NCBI GenBank assembly: GCA_934045905.1 | Contig: OW203763.1 | Coordinates: 17,366,948 to 17,430,947, forward strand | DNA: 64,000 nucleotides | Origin: Leuctra nigra | Taxonomy: Eukaryota; Arthropoda; Insecta; Plecoptera; Leuctridae | Direction of reading: 5' to 3' | Part shown: piece by piece, positions 10,201-20,100 of the stretch | How positions within the stretch are numbered: position 1 is the first letter of the stretch | Layout: each line of letters starts with the position of its first letter | The notes under the pieces: model-generated | Told to the model about the DNA's origin: nothing | What the model saw: the letters and a program-made list of their open reading frames with translations, nothing else | The model's database searches: none | Position numbers and translations under genes: made by a program

Positions 10201-12866
10201 CTACATTTAACATGCGCAACGCACAAGATAATGAGAACGGGAGAGCCAAAGTATTTAAATGATAAGTTGAGAAAGCGTCATGATATTCACCTACGAGACA
10301 CGCGGTCCAAAGATAAGCTAGACTTTGGAACTCATCGAAGTAAAAAATTCAAGAACTGTTTTTCCTATTCAGCCTCAGTAGCATACAACACAACAACAAC
10401 AGAAGAGCAGACCCTAAGTTTAAAAGCTTTCAAGACGCTCGTTAAGGATAAACTCGCTATCATTCAAGAAAGAGAATTCGTGAAGTAATGCCTACTAGTC
10501 ACTAGTTGTAGGTATGGCAACCCAACCTGCTGGTAAAGAATGCGCCCCGGTAGCTTAATGTTTAAAGAATAGGGCCGGAAACCCGAAGGATCTGGGTTCG
10601 CGTTTTTATTTCGCAGGTTCCCTCTTAAACACCATCCCTAAGTTAGAGATTCACTAAATTTCCATCAGTGTACAATGGTTCTTTTTGTAAATGACGCCTC
10701 AATTGGAATACTAGTCACACCTATACTGTGTGAAACTGCACCAACGTCTCACTCGCCCCTACCTAGTACCCTCTGTGCTAATTATGTTCATTCGTTCATT
10801 CATTATTCCTTTACTTGTAAAGGGATACTAACCCACAAGTACCTACGTGCAAAGAGCGTTTGTATGTAAAGTGCTTTGTACAAAACCACTTTTAAGAAAT
10901 TTATTAGTAGGTAGGTAGCTACAAACAGGTATGGAACAAATACTGATTGGAATGAAATTTTACGACTTTTACGCCCGACGTGATTCGTTATACCTACAGG
11001 GGAGCCAAACACAGGGTGCTCAGTGGTGGGTCAAGCATAAAATATACCTACCCATCAGTCATTGAATTGAGGTGAGGTCGCTGAATTTAAAAAATAGATT
11101 TCCTCCACGACTAGATAAGAGGTGAGGAGGGTTGACAGGGCCGGATTTAGGGGTGTGCGCCCTGTGCCCCCGTACAGGGCGCCAAGCTAGAGGGGGCGCC
11201 AAAATATAAAAATGTATTGTTGCATACATATTAACGCGATTGAAAGCACTAACTAGTAAATATAATACTAGAAAAGCACTTCCTTGTAAGCACTAGTTTT
11301 TAACCAATGAAATTTAAAACTTGAAGCTATATAGGCACATACAAATACAAACTATTTTAGCTTACAATGTTGAATTCGTCACATAGTAATCAAAAGATTT
11401 ATAATCCTGCATTGAAATGTATAAATTATTATTGTCTATATTGTAATCCAATCAGTATAATTATATGCTAAAAAGGCGTCAAATGCGATCTAGAAGATCA
11501 AAATTTTTCCGGGGCTATGCGCCCCGGACCCGCATTTTGCTGGGGGGCCCTCCCCCCAGACCCCCCATTGTATTCGTGAGCAACCTCGATTCGACGAATT
11601 TCGTATCTGAAGTTTGTCTGAAGTTTGGGGGGGGGGGGGGGGGGGGGGGGGCAATTGTTACCTTGGCACAGGGCACCAATCTTCCTAAAACCGGCCCTGA
11701 GGGTTGAGGACCTTTCAATAATCCTTCTATCTGATATAATTTTCAAACAGAACCTCATAATTTACCCAGAGAAAGCTACTGGGAATGGTTTGCGGGCAGA
11801 GCTGTCAAATGATTGTCATTGGGGTTGGGCATGACTTACTAGTTCTCATAGGGCCTAGGGGAGCTGACTAATGCCTGTTTTAGTCTATTTGGCTGACAAT
11901 AAACTAAATTAGTGCAACATTGGTGCTTTAGCAGTTGGGTAGGTATGAGTTAGCTAGTAGGTACCTACCTACAATCGAGGCAACATATTATGTTTGAACT
12001 CTCTCGCTGATCGTCAGTTGTTCTGTTGGGCCGAGAAAGACTGCATTGCAAGGTGAGCGCGCAATGTAGTCTCTCGCGGCCTAGCAGAAGTGTGAGTGTG
12101 AGAGTGTGAGTGGCTCCGCCTGGTGAGAGTCGACATACCTTGCATCGACTGTACATAAACTTACCTGTGGAAATTGAATCACATCCGTGATCAAACAATT
12201 CACCGAGGGGGGAAGAAGTTTGAGTTCGTCTTGCTTGTTTTCCATCGATGGCATCCAAACTTTGGTACAGAAACAAACCTATTGCGCAGACAAAGCATGC
12301 CCATCTCGGTGCCTGTAAATAAGGCAAGAGCCACTTTATAATGATGACAGTTACTTATGCCACATAAATTGACATACAGTGATCATAGGGGTTAGAATTA
12401 GGTATTGTTTGTTGTAAGTATAACCTGCAACTTGACTTCTAAGAGTCACAATTGGCATTACTGTTCTACAAACTTGCAACATATCCAAAACAGTAGATAT
12501 GTAGGCTAACATCATCAACCCAAAACCCGTTAGAGTGGCTAACTAGAGTAATAACTGCTGGGAAGTATGTAAAGAAGTACGACAAGCGTACCTACTTTTA
12601 ATCTAGGAATGATATTTGGAAGTACAAACCTCTTGCTTTGCGTCTGGACTATACCACACAAGTATAAGTGTTGTTAAGATATTGACGACCAGTCCAGAAA
12701 TCGTAATTAAATTGGGTGCTAGCCAAATTGGTGTTTTGCTAACTAACCAATTCCACCATGGCTGTAGAAATGGATCCAAAAGGCTAACACTGCTGCAGTT
12801 ATATTTATGATCACTGAGGCGTTTTAACTGCCCCGACGAAAGTAGTTTTTCTCCAAAAAAGTGCAT
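1139..12866 (-). CDS. CEPT1: Choline/ethanolamine phosphotransferase gene (span of visible exons; 3' end outside window)
   Basis: This gene encodes a CDP-alcohol phosphotransferase, which transfers phosphocholine or phosphoethanolamine from the CDP-alcohol to diacylglycerol in the last step of the Kennedy pathway, in ER/Golgi membranes. Seen: exons 12630-12866, 12165-12312, 6519-6641, 6279-6382 and then either 2160-2291 or 1139-1270 join in phase with GT-AG introns to give about 248 residues. They follow human CEPT1 closely, including the family signature DG-x2-AR-x8-G-x3-D-x3-D, read here as DGKQARR...G...DHGCD. Known: the family has about 390-420 residues and multiple membrane helices, so roughly the last third must lie left of position 1. 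The start is the ATG at 12866, followed by a short N-terminus with the conserved LKRL. The Drosophila counterpart is bbc. It is head to head with the gene at 13288. Intron 2 is 5.5 kb and full of transposons. Confidence 0.93.
1271..2159. other. CEPT1: CEPT1 intron between exons 5a and 5b
   Basis: 0.9 kb of AT-rich sequence without a recognised element. It would hold the signals that enforce a choice between 5a and 5b; no paired docking sequences were obvious by eye. Confidence 0.5.
2160..2291 (-). CDS. CEPT1: CEPT1 exon 5a (alternative, vertebrate-like version)
   Basis: 132 nt (44 codons, phase 0 at both ends) between TTTACAG|ATCCCC and CATAGCA|GTAAGTCGA. It encodes a membrane segment starting IPYLNF and ending [14 protein letters not shown]. 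Human CEPT1 has the same 44-residue length here, with IPVLN at the start and [14 protein letters not shown] at the end, so this copy is the closer match. It is paired with exon 5b at 1139-1270. Confidence 0.9.
4889..5288. repeat. Compound inverted-repeat element (two hairpins inside an outer pair)
   Basis: Outer arms pair TTATTATGGTC (about 4894) with GACCATAATAA (about 5271). Inside are two separate stems: 4919-4960 with 4990-5030 (CAGTCAGGGAAACTAGATGG and its complement), and 5033-5082 with 5203-5266 (CCTAGGTACACCCAACAAAT, matching ATTTGTTGAGTGTACCTAGG). Drawn as single-stranded DNA it forms a three-arm junction. It is probably a non-autonomous DNA transposon that suffered insertions or is naturally multi-hairpin. 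Confidence 0.75.
5321..5500. mobile_element. MITE, family of 46529-46722
   Basis: It begins AAGCTAAGTTTACACGGTTC and ends GTAAACTAAGCTT. The interior (TTCATTCAATTCATTGAGTT, AATAACTAGGT) matches the better preserved copy in the CBP intron at 46529-46722. The right terminal repeat is degraded. Confidence 0.75.
6279..6382 (-). CDS. CEPT1: CEPT1 exon 4
   Basis: 104 nt between TTTTGCAG|GAATGC and ACTAAG|GTAATG. It reads (G)[14 protein letters not shown], the match to LRFGIIDVTE in human CEPT1, and ends in phase 0 at WMTK, exactly where both candidate next exons begin with Ile-Pro. Confidence 0.93.
6519..6641 (-). CDS. CEPT1: CEPT1 exon 3
   Basis: Found by translating the minus strand between TTTCAG|TATTTG and TCTG|GTAAGC. 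The 123 nt continue the split valine codon of exon 2 and encode [14 protein letters not shown], then [11 protein letters not shown], which closely match human CEPT1 ([18 protein letters not shown]). Membrane-helix content is high. Confidence 0.93.
7245..7420. mobile_element. pogo/Tigger-like MITE
   Basis: 176 bp with terminal repeats CAGTGGAACCTCCTTAGTAC and GTACTAAAGAGGTTCCACTG, flanked by TA on both sides. CAGTGGAACCTC with TA target duplication is typical of the pogo branch of Tc1/mariner. There is no coding capacity. Confidence 0.85.
8467..9288. mobile_element. hAT non-autonomous element (TAGGGSTGTGCGAG family), nested
   Basis: Terminal repeats TAGGGCTGTGCGAGT and ACTCGCACACCCCTA; exact 8-bp target duplication ATTAATGG (8459-8466 and 9289-9296). 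Subterminal regions are runs of TCGAGTCGAGTTCGAG-type repeats, on opposite strands at the two ends. The same family is seen at 63297-63716 in a CBP intron. No transposase ORF. Confidence 0.92.
9295..9799. mobile_element. Non-autonomous DNA element with GGGCTTGTTCAC ends, nested
   Basis: Begins GGGCTTGTTCAC and ends GTGAACAAGCCC. The left junction lies inside the target duplication of the 8467 element, so this element was in place first. Flanks ATTAAT and ATTATT may be a decayed target duplication. Superfamily not assigned. Confidence 0.7.
9979..10488 (+). mobile_element. LINE (jockey/CR1-like) 3' fragment, C-terminus of reverse transcriptase polyprotein
   Basis: 169 codons, open to a stop at 10486. 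The motif [16 protein letters not shown] followed by [15 protein letters not shown] is the conserved region after the palm in jockey/CR1-like ORF2 proteins, and [12 protein letters not shown] resembles the extreme C-terminus. Everything upstream (endonuclease, most of the RT) is missing, so this is a 5'-truncated copy, usual for LINEs. The frame is intact, so insertion may be fairly recent. The element's exact 5' end was not determined. Confidence 0.85.
10540..10620 (+). repeat. tRNA-like sequence, possible SINE head
   Basis: GCCCCGGTAGCTTAATG looks like an acceptor arm plus A-box and CTGGGTTCGCG like a degenerate B-box, about 40 nt apart. No complete cloverleaf can be drawn, so this is at best a tRNA-derived SINE or a decayed tRNA copy. 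Confidence 0.3.
11136..11699. mobile_element. hAT non-autonomous element with poly-G tract
   Basis: Ends CAGGGCCGGATTTAGG and CCTAAAACCGGCCCTG; exact 8-bp target duplication AGGGTTGA (11128-11135 and 11700-11707). The interior holds the hairpin CGGGGCTATGCGCCCCGG, a GGGGGGCCCTCCCCCC stretch and a run of 25 G. The apparent ORFs across it are low-complexity artefacts. Confidence 0.92.
11627..11651 (+). repeat. Poly-G run (25 nt)
   Basis: An uninterrupted run of G inside the hAT element 11136-11699. Exact length is likely unreliable in an assembly. Confidence 0.9.
11990..12133. mobile_element. MITE family member, copy 1 of 3
   Basis: Begins TTTGAACTCTC and ends GGTGAGAGTCGACA. The core GTTCTGTTGGGCCGAGAAAG followed by CAATGTAG recurs at 23489-23627 and 47718-47859. 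It ends about 30 nt downstream of the exon 2 splice donor of CEPT1. Confidence 0.75.
12165..12312 (-). CDS. CEPT1: CEPT1 exon 2 (catalytic CDP-alcohol phosphotransferase motif)
   Basis: Acceptor TTTACAG|GCACCG, donor CCACAG|GTAAGT, 148 nt, ending with one base of a split codon. It carries the whole active-site signature: DGKQARR, then [14 protein letters not shown]. The aspartates bind the metal and CDP group in solved family members. All signature residues are intact. Confidence 0.95.
12630..12866 (-). CDS. CEPT1: CEPT1 exon 1 (coding start)
   Basis: 79 codons from ATG, ending in phase 0 at CAAGAG|GTTTGT. It encodes the N-terminal cytosolic part and the first membrane helix, with [10 protein letters not shown] matching the conserved APNLIT(I) of the family. 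Any 5' untranslated exon was not identified. Confidence 0.92.
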
Positions 12867-13287
12867 GGTAACGTAGAGACCTAACAGAAAACAGTTTCAC
12901 AACAACTAGGTATAAATGTTATATGCAACAATAAGACATTTAATTATAAACTATTCACAGGCCAAAAACACGCCACTCTAGCCAAAAAAAAATTCAATTT
13001 TATTAAATGGATATTGCAGACACTCTACTGTACGTGCCAGCACAGTCAAATCACTAGCAAGCTTACCTCATAAAATTTATTTATGGTTTTATCCAAAGAG
13101 TTTAATTTTTATACCAAAGAATAAAATTAGGTGTACACTGCACTCTACAAGTTAGTATCGGCAACTCGGTTTCCCACCGCCACCTCTTTCATTTGGTGTT
13201 TAAGTGTTGGTAGAACACTGCCACATTGTGGACGGAGGAGGCAAATATACGAATTGGATTTTACTGCAACTTTGAGGCGATAAAAAA
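12867..13287. promoter_or_regulatory. Shared promoter interval between CEPT1 and the 13288 gene
   Basis: The two start codons face away from each other and are 421 bp apart, so one interval must serve both unless CEPT1 has a distant 5' exon. No clear TATA box was seen. The assignment is positional. Confidence 0.5.
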
Positions 13288-13782
13288 ATGCCGAAAACAA
13301 ATATTAAGAAGAATAAACAAAAGAATGAGAATATTACAATGCAAGAGTTGATGCGCAAAATGTCCAAAATCGCAGAAGACAATTTGGATAAAGCTTTGAA
13401 GATACATATGGAGGAAAGCAAAAAGCAGCAACAGGCCATGCGTGACAGCTTTGCCATCATCTCCTCTCTACTTCCCAAATTTGAGGCATTCACTACAATT
13501 CAAGATGAAAGGCATGCCGACTTATTGGAAAATGCAAGGAATAAAGTCCGACGTGTTTATAACGCGACGAATTCCATGAAAGACCGAGTTAATACCACTA
13601 TTACCTCAGTTGTGAATATCAATGATGCAATGACAAAGAAACGAGAGGCAGCCTCAAAGAAGATAGAATTCGAGTTTAAAAAAAGTATTATCAAGTTGCG
13701 GAAGAAAATGATACCTACCGAACGGGACAAACAGAAGAACAAAAAGAAACATGCGCCGGAGTTGCAGACGATCGATGAATGA
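13288..13782 (+). CDS. Intronless lysine-rich coiled-coil protein, 164 aa
   Basis: I do not recognise this protein. It opens with a basic stretch (PKTNIKKNKQKN) and continues as an almost uninterrupted amphipathic helix (MQELMRKMSKIAEDNLDKAL; later MKDRVNTTITSVVNINDAM). It ends with a basic tail (KKSIIKLRKKM, KNKKKH) and an acidic terminus (ELQTIDE). There is no signal peptide or membrane segment. Heptad-like spacing of hydrophobic residues suggests a coiled coil, as in small structural or complex-scaffold proteins; that is inference. Two AATAAA signals follow the stop, at 13884 and 13899, which supports a real transcript. It could be a fast-evolving single-exon gene or a retrocopy. It shares a 421-bp head-to-head interval with CEPT1. 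Confidence 0.75.
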   Translation: MPKTNIKKNKQKNENITMQELMRKMSKIAEDNLDKALKIHMEESKKQQQAMRDSFAIISSLLPKFEAFTTIQDERHADLLENARNKVRRVYNATNSMKDRVNTTITSVVNINDAMTKKREAASKKIEFEFKKSIIKLRKKMIPTERDKQKNKKKHAPELQTIDE

Positions 13783-13883
13783 AACCTACCTACTTTCTCA
13801 TTATGTTTAATTTAAACCCTACCTACTTATAAGTACATGATACCTCCTCAAACTTCATTATTATAACTTATTAGTAGGTACAT

Positions 13884-13904
13884 AATAAATATGATTTAAA
13901 TAAA
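13884..13904 (+). terminator. Poly(A) signals of the 13288 gene
   Basis: Two AATAAA hexamers, about 100 and 117 nt after the stop codon. Confidence 0.7.
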
Positions 13905-15408
13905 AACCCATATTTTACCTATTACATGCTTTATTGAGGAAAATGTGATTGTAAATACCTAGGTAGGTATTACCTATACCTACCATACCAGAGAAAGGGA
14001 CTGGGGATTTTCTTGGGGTATGGGGACTGTGGTATGATTTCATAAATCATACCAAAAAAAAAATCAATTCCTTTTCTTCCATGGAGTGGATAGTTTAGGT
14101 AGGTAGATAGATAGTATTCTAATTACTTAATAGTACATCCAATTTCCTTATTCTGAGTACGTAAATAGCAAAAAATTATTTCAATGCCATATTATCACAA
14201 TTACTTAGTTTGGAAGATATATGGATGTTATGACACATAAGGGTTTCATTCAAAAAATGGGTACCTGAACATAAAATTTATTACAAAAACGTATTTATTT
14301 GGAAAGGGTAATATTTCAGTACTCTTTCGGTTCGTATACTTTTCCTCTGAGTTCCTCAAATACTTTCGTTGATTATCAGATCCACCAGTTTTGTTTGCTT
14401 CCTTTTTTAAATGAATTAACAGTTTTGGTGATACAAATGCAGTCCGCACCATCGGCTATCTTGAATCAACATTCATGATCAATTTATATACCTAATGCCA
14501 ACATTTAAAATATCTTCATAATTCCAAAAAAAAAACTATTTCAAAAAAAGTGTTGGTTTCATGGTTCTTCTGGCCCAGCATTCAATTAGTGGCCTCCAAA
14601 TTCTCTCGTCTTAAAACCGTTGGATAAGCATTTCCCTTAAGACATTATACTTTTCTGAAGATCAGAATCAATGGCCAACCAGAGAAATATGTTCAATACA
14701 ATGTTTAATTTTTTTATTTGAGAGAGGTGGAGAGACAGAGGCATCAGCCAGAAGACATAGAGGAGGAAGAAGAAGAAGAGTGTGATGTGTCAGGACCGGC
14801 CACCCAACATCACTGAAGCAAAGGCCCAAGATTGACGGTGGAATTCCACCCCCCCCCGACCCGACATTGTGTTGGAAACGGGCGATAGATATTTATTATT
14901 ATTTATTTATTTCACAGCTTAGGAGTACAGAGTAATAATATAGAAATAAGAATATGATGACATGTACTTTAAACATTTCAGCAGCAACAAACAAGCTTGC
15001 ATACCAGACTGTGAAAGTATTTCTATACCCTAATGGCCAATTGGTGATTCATAAAATTATAAATTAACTTATTTCAGTGAATAGTAAGATACCTAAGTGA
15101 AAATTATTAAACTTGAGGTTAAAAATTAAGCAAATATGAATGTAATTAAAAGGGTAGGTACCTATCTAATTAATGAGTTTGCTAATCCATTTAACTAATG
15201 AATAATTTAATTCCAGTAAAAATATAATAAAGAAGTTGTTATCAACTGGGAACCACTAAGCTAGCGCTATCATCCTAGCACTAAGTATAACAAAAACTTG
15301 GTTTCACAATTCCAGATCTAGGAATTAAACACCTTTCCATGACTTGTAATGTTCTGCTTTTTCGGAGAAAAATACAGCCTTTCCATGTGCCTTTCCCGAT
15401 ATTTCTTA

Positions 15409-15837
15409 CAGGGACTGGAACCCAAACGAATTTCGGTTACGATTCCGGTTCCAAGTTTTTAAAAATATCGGTTCCGGGATAAAAATATACAACGGTTCCG
15501 ATTCGGTTCCTTCAAATTCGGTCAATAATTCAAATCTTTTCTTTTCATTCGAATTTTGGGAACTTATATGCACAGTAGATTGCATAACTAAGGCAAGAAA
15601 TTACTAACATTAATTGACTCAGTGAATATTTATTTGAAAAAAATGTTAATAATTTTTTATTTGGAAGGTAATGAAGTTAATATACTTATTTAAAGAACCC
15701 TTATGGAACCGTTATGGAACCTTTTTAATATTAACTATTACCTAGTAAGTGTTCCGGTAACACCAAAAAAATAATATGGGTTCCGATTCCGGTTCCTATA
15801 AAATAACGGTCCTTTTCGGTTCCGAATCCAGTCCCTG
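15409..15837. mobile_element. hAT non-autonomous element (CAGGGACTGGAACC family)
   Basis: Ends CAGGGACTGGAACCCAA and CCGAATCCAGTCCCTG, flanked by ATTTCTTA and ATTTCTTC (7 of 8 matching). The interior is repeats of GGTTCCGATTCCGGTTCC on both strands. Similar decayed wording occurs at 2606-3325. Confidence 0.88.
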
Positions 15838-15927
15838 ATTTCTTCACACACGCCTTACCGACAATGTAGTGGACTTTTAAGATACCGATTCATGAAAATT
15901 GTAAAACATATTAAAAAGCACCTAGTG

Positions 15928-16390
15928 CAGGGGTCGGCAACCTGCGGCTCCTTGGTGGTTCTTGAATGGCTCTTTATAATTTAAATAAGGATAGAACCAA
16001 AAAAAATTTAAAATTATAAAAAAACGCCCGGCAGGGCAATGATTGGAATGTTATTTTATTCAGTTTGTTTATTTAGAGTCCCAGATTCAGTTTTAAATTG
16101 TTGAAATTCTAAAAAAGTGCCCTTTGGGGCAACAATTGAATGGTTATTTGATTCAATTTGTTCATTTTAGAGTCCCAGAATTACTTTTAAATTGTTGAAA
16201 TTCTAAAAAAAACGCTATGCGGGGCAACAACTGGAGGGCTATGTCAAAATATCAAAATAAACTATTGTAATTCAATTTATTATTTTCGGTGTATTATATT
16301 TGATTGCCTCTACTGCGGCTCCCATTTTTATCTAATTTATAAATTTTGGGGAAATTGGCTCCTTCATCAAAAAAAGGTTGCCGACCCCTG
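15928..16390. mobile_element. hAT non-autonomous element, uninterrupted copy of the 7990 family
   Basis: Ends CAGGGGTCGGCAACCTGCGG and GGTTGCCGACCCCTG; exact 8-bp target duplication ACCTAGTG (15920-15927 and 16391-16398). It provides the empty-site reference for the nested copy at 7990-9846. Confidence 0.95.
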
Positions 16391-16715
16391 ACCTAGTGCT
16401 ATAAAATTAACTATGAAAATAGTTTCTAATCTGCAAAATAGCAAATTCAGGTGAAAATGTTGAAGTTGGCCGAACATTTACGCCATAAGATATTTTGCCA
16501 CAGGTCGATGCTCATCCGTGAGTTGGTGCGGTCTTGTGGCGAATTCACAACAATAAAGTCTGTGACCTGTGCTTAGCCTGGTCCAGACTTACTTGAATGA
16601 AACCAATTTTTACACTCTGCATTGTACTACCTATTTGTATTATTACTAATGAAAAAACATCAATGGCACAATTAAAATGAAGGAATAGTAAGTAGTTCAA
16701 TTTTTTATAACTTAT

Positions 16716-16721
16716 TTTATT
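16716..16721 (-). terminator. Poly(A) signal of the 16813 gene
   Basis: AATAAA on the minus strand, about 95 nt after the stop codon at 16813. A second AATAAA overlaps the stop codon itself (CAATAAAC). Confidence 0.65.
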
Positions 16722-16812
16722 TTTACAAATATCCAACTGACAAGCGCTAATTTAAGACTACCAAGACATGTTTCATAAAAACAAAATTAAGTCTCTTGAA
16801 GACTCTCTGTGT

Positions 16813-17105
16813 TTATTGCGCAAGCTGAAGGAGTGGAGCGGTTGCTAAGCCCAGAAGACCGATCGTGGCTCCGATGATAAGTGGTGAATTGTGATGAATA
16901 TAATAGGCGCTTTGGGTCCAGGTGATAGGATGCAGGAAATATCTTGTAGTCTGCAGGAACGTGCGAGAGTCTCTGGGCACCAGCTTGTGCCTACTACCTA
17001 TGCCCATGAAATGTAATATTTCTTCATCAACATGATGTCTTACGGGTGATGAAATGAAGAATGAAGAATAGATCTTCATAAAGGAGATTTCTTCATTCGG
17101 AAAAT
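16813..17105 (-). CDS. Terminal exon of the 16813-20430 gene
   Basis: 96 codons plus stop after a two-base split codon. Good acceptor, an open frame and a poly(A) signal downstream make this the best supported exon of the gene. Confidence 0.65.
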
Positions 17106-20100
17106 CTGTTTTGGAGAGAAAAGGTAAAGTTTTTGATACCAATTTAAGAGAATAATACAAACTGCTACCAATTCGTTCTTGACAATATAAATATGTATTA
17201 CCTAGTATCTCTCAAAACATAAACTATTCTTTGAACTTTCAATTTATTTAACAAGTGATAATTTAAATTGAAAAATAATGTGTAGGTGTAGTACTGTAAT
17301 ATTTAGGTAGTGTGAATTCATCTCCAAGTTGGTGAACACACAATTTTTCATCAAGTAGGTACACACAATTTTGATTACCTTTAAGTTTAAATAGAGCCCC
17401 GTGAAAGTGGTTTTATTTTTTAAAAAATTTCGTTTGAAAAATATGAAATTTCGCGTTTTGGCGGTGTTATTCAAATATCCCTTTATTTTGTTACGACAGC
17501 CCTGAAAAATTAAAATAGTGTAGGAATTGGGCCTATAAATTTATGTCACTTCGGTCTATAAGGAAGGATAGGTTCAAGTAAATAAAAGATTGGTCAGGAC
17601 TCAGGATACTAATTGGCAATTGCATTAGGAGTAGGAAACTATTTTTTTTCTATTTTTTCTTGTTGCATTTATAAGGTTATTTTGGAAAATATGGCGCGAT
17701 TTCGTGCTTTTTTCGCAGTAAAACGACCTATTTCGTTTTTATTGTTGATTTTTCTTCAATTTCGTTTTATTTCGCCAATAAATTCTAACATATTTGAACT
17801 TAAAATTTCATGACTCGTGCACATTGAGCAAAAAGAGGGTTATCTGAACAACTTTAATTATTATCGCGATATCGCGCCTCGCAAATATACGTGGCTCTAC
17901 CTATAAAGCTTTAGGTTGAATATGTATTTTAAAATTTGATTTGATTTTTATTCTTTTTACTCCAAAGTTTCGAGTGATACCACAAGACCGTAAATATAAA
18001 AATATTATAATTGCCAAACCACTGTACCCAAAGTTGCGAGAACAGGGTTACCTAATAGTGATTCTACAGCTCACATGACAACTTTCAACTTCAAAATTTT
18101 GGTATAATTTTTTTTGGCGGAATAGTACTACTCAATGGGAACACATTAAGTCCTGCAATTTTCACTCTACAGACCTGCATGTGGTCTCATTATCTTCGTT
18201 ATGAATAGGCAGAGAAAACAACATTGTGTGTTTTTTACTTTTTTCATTTTGTGTATCTTTCTTACTACAATAGTTCTAAAAACTAAATCTTCACTTACCA
18301 GATTTTTCATCGATAAAATCATCATTTAGTGGGGACTGGCCAGATAATAAATAATGTTATTGAAAAATACGAAGACAATGAGACCACATGCAAGTCTGTC
18401 GAGGGTTAATTTTGGGACTTATTGCAATCCCATAAAAGCAGTCACATTCTGGCAAAAAATTTTGGAACGAAAAATTTTTGATGTGAAAAAGGTCAAGTGA
18501 GTTGCATAATTACTTTTATAATGAGGAAAAAATGTTCTCATAGCTTTGAGTGCAGTAGGTAGTTTGGCCAATTTCGTATTATATATTTTTGGTCACCTGA
18601 TATCACTCAATGTAAAATTTCAATTATTATATAATTCAAAAAATGTAAACTTTTACATCGAGAAATCTGTGTTGTCACATTCCAAATTATTTGGATATTT
18701 TAGAGCCTACATTCACTATAGGTACCTACACTGTCTATTGCTTTATGTTTTTCTCTGAATTGCAACCAGTGGTTAATTTGGGGGCGGACGAGGGCGGACG
18801 CGTCCCCCCACTCTTTTTTCAGGGTGGACGCCGTCCGCCCACTTATTTTTCATAGAAGTAAACATTCGCTTAAAATTGTGTACAAATCGCGTAAAAAGGC
18901 ACCAAATTTCGTCCTGAAATTCAAAATTTTCCAGGGGCTATGCGCCCCGGACCCGCATTATGTTGGGGGACCCTCCCCCCAAACCCCCAATCGTTTTCAT
19001 AAGCAAATATGTTTCCCTGACATCGCCGAGCGTCCGCCCACTTATTATTTTACAAATTAACCACTGATTGCAACGGATCGTTTTATTTAATACATTCTCA
19101 CAAATTGAAGGTGACCTTTACAAGTTGATATTTCTCTTCTTTCAGTTCCCATTAATCTCATAATAATCTAACAATTAAGAGTCAATAGTACTTGCAGAAA
19201 TTTGCAATTCAGATCTACAAAATTTCCTAAATGCATGAAAATGCATTAGCTATGGATTATAGATGACATATGTGACATTTAATTGTGTGTTGCATGTTTC
19301 ATGGTACTACTGCGAAGTAAGTTATTTTTATTCAAATATTGTAAACCAAAAAAAACAACATAAAAAGGCGGCCCTACTTTTTTCCAAACGGCTTGTCCGA
19401 TTGTCTTAAAATTTTTACTGGTTATAAATAAAGGATAAATCTGTTTCTCCATGATTTGAAAAATGTAAAAAAACATATTTTCCCCTTGTTGCAGGGTGTC
19501 AAACTGGAGTACCTAATTTAATGGTATTTTTGTACCCCTACCGCAAAAAACCAAAACACAAAATCAAACATTTTCGATCATGAGAACACAGATTTTGTGA
19601 AATTTTGAAGACAATCGGTCAAGCCGTTCAGAAAAAAGAACCGCAGCTGCAAGGAACCGCAAGGCAGCTGCTGCGGTAAGTAGTACCTACCAACTCATTA
19701 ATTTTGTATGCAATTCATCAACTTTTAAGATAGGAACTAGGAATTGCGCCATTAGAAGAGGGGGGGGGGGGAGATGTAGTGTGCCACTGAATGTAATGTC
19801 CACAGTCACAGCACAGCAAATAAATAAATATTATTATAATAGGTATTACACAGCATCATACCAATACACATGCTACACGATTAACTCAACTTAAGATTGG
19901 AGGTGTAACATTGGAAGTTTTGGTAGTTATGCGGCAATACCATATTATCTTTATTTGGTGGTGACTTTAGAGATGGTACACCATTCTATTTCATTTATCC
20001 CTCATTTCAATGATTAATTTTGAAATGTAAGTATCTTACCAACAGTATGATGTAGCCGGAGCTGTACGAATCTCCAGATTAATGCATGTACACAATTGTG

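Larger units (their letters stand above)
6642..12164. other. CEPT1: CEPT1 intron 2 (repeat-filled)
   Basis: A 5.5-kb intron. It holds a pogo-like MITE (7245-7420), a three-level nest of DNA transposons (7990-9846), a LINE fragment (about 9979-10488), a tRNA-like stretch (10540-10620), a hAT element with a 25-G run (11136-11699) and a MITE ending about 30 nt from the exon 2 donor (11990-12133). No further coding exon was seen. Confidence 0.7.
13905..16700. other. Intergenic region between convergent genes
   Basis: Contains two hAT elements (15409-15837, 15928-16390). A GC-richer piece at about 14720-14880 with a CCCCCCCCC run looks like a decayed retroelement tail but could not be identified. 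No gene is seen in the remainder. Confidence 0.6.
17106..20039. other. Intron 2 of the 16813 gene
   Basis: 2.9 kb with a long degenerate foldback (17960-18620) and a hAT MITE (18767-19066). At 17395-17820 are AT-rich repeats with TTTCGCG/CGAAAT words resembling the interior of the 24047 element; no ends were found. Confidence 0.5.

Noticed and set aside
10540..10620. tRNA gene
   Set aside because: No full cloverleaf and a poor B-box.
17244..17474. 76-codon minus-strand frame
   Set aside because: AT-rich intron sequence, no splice context and no recognisable text.
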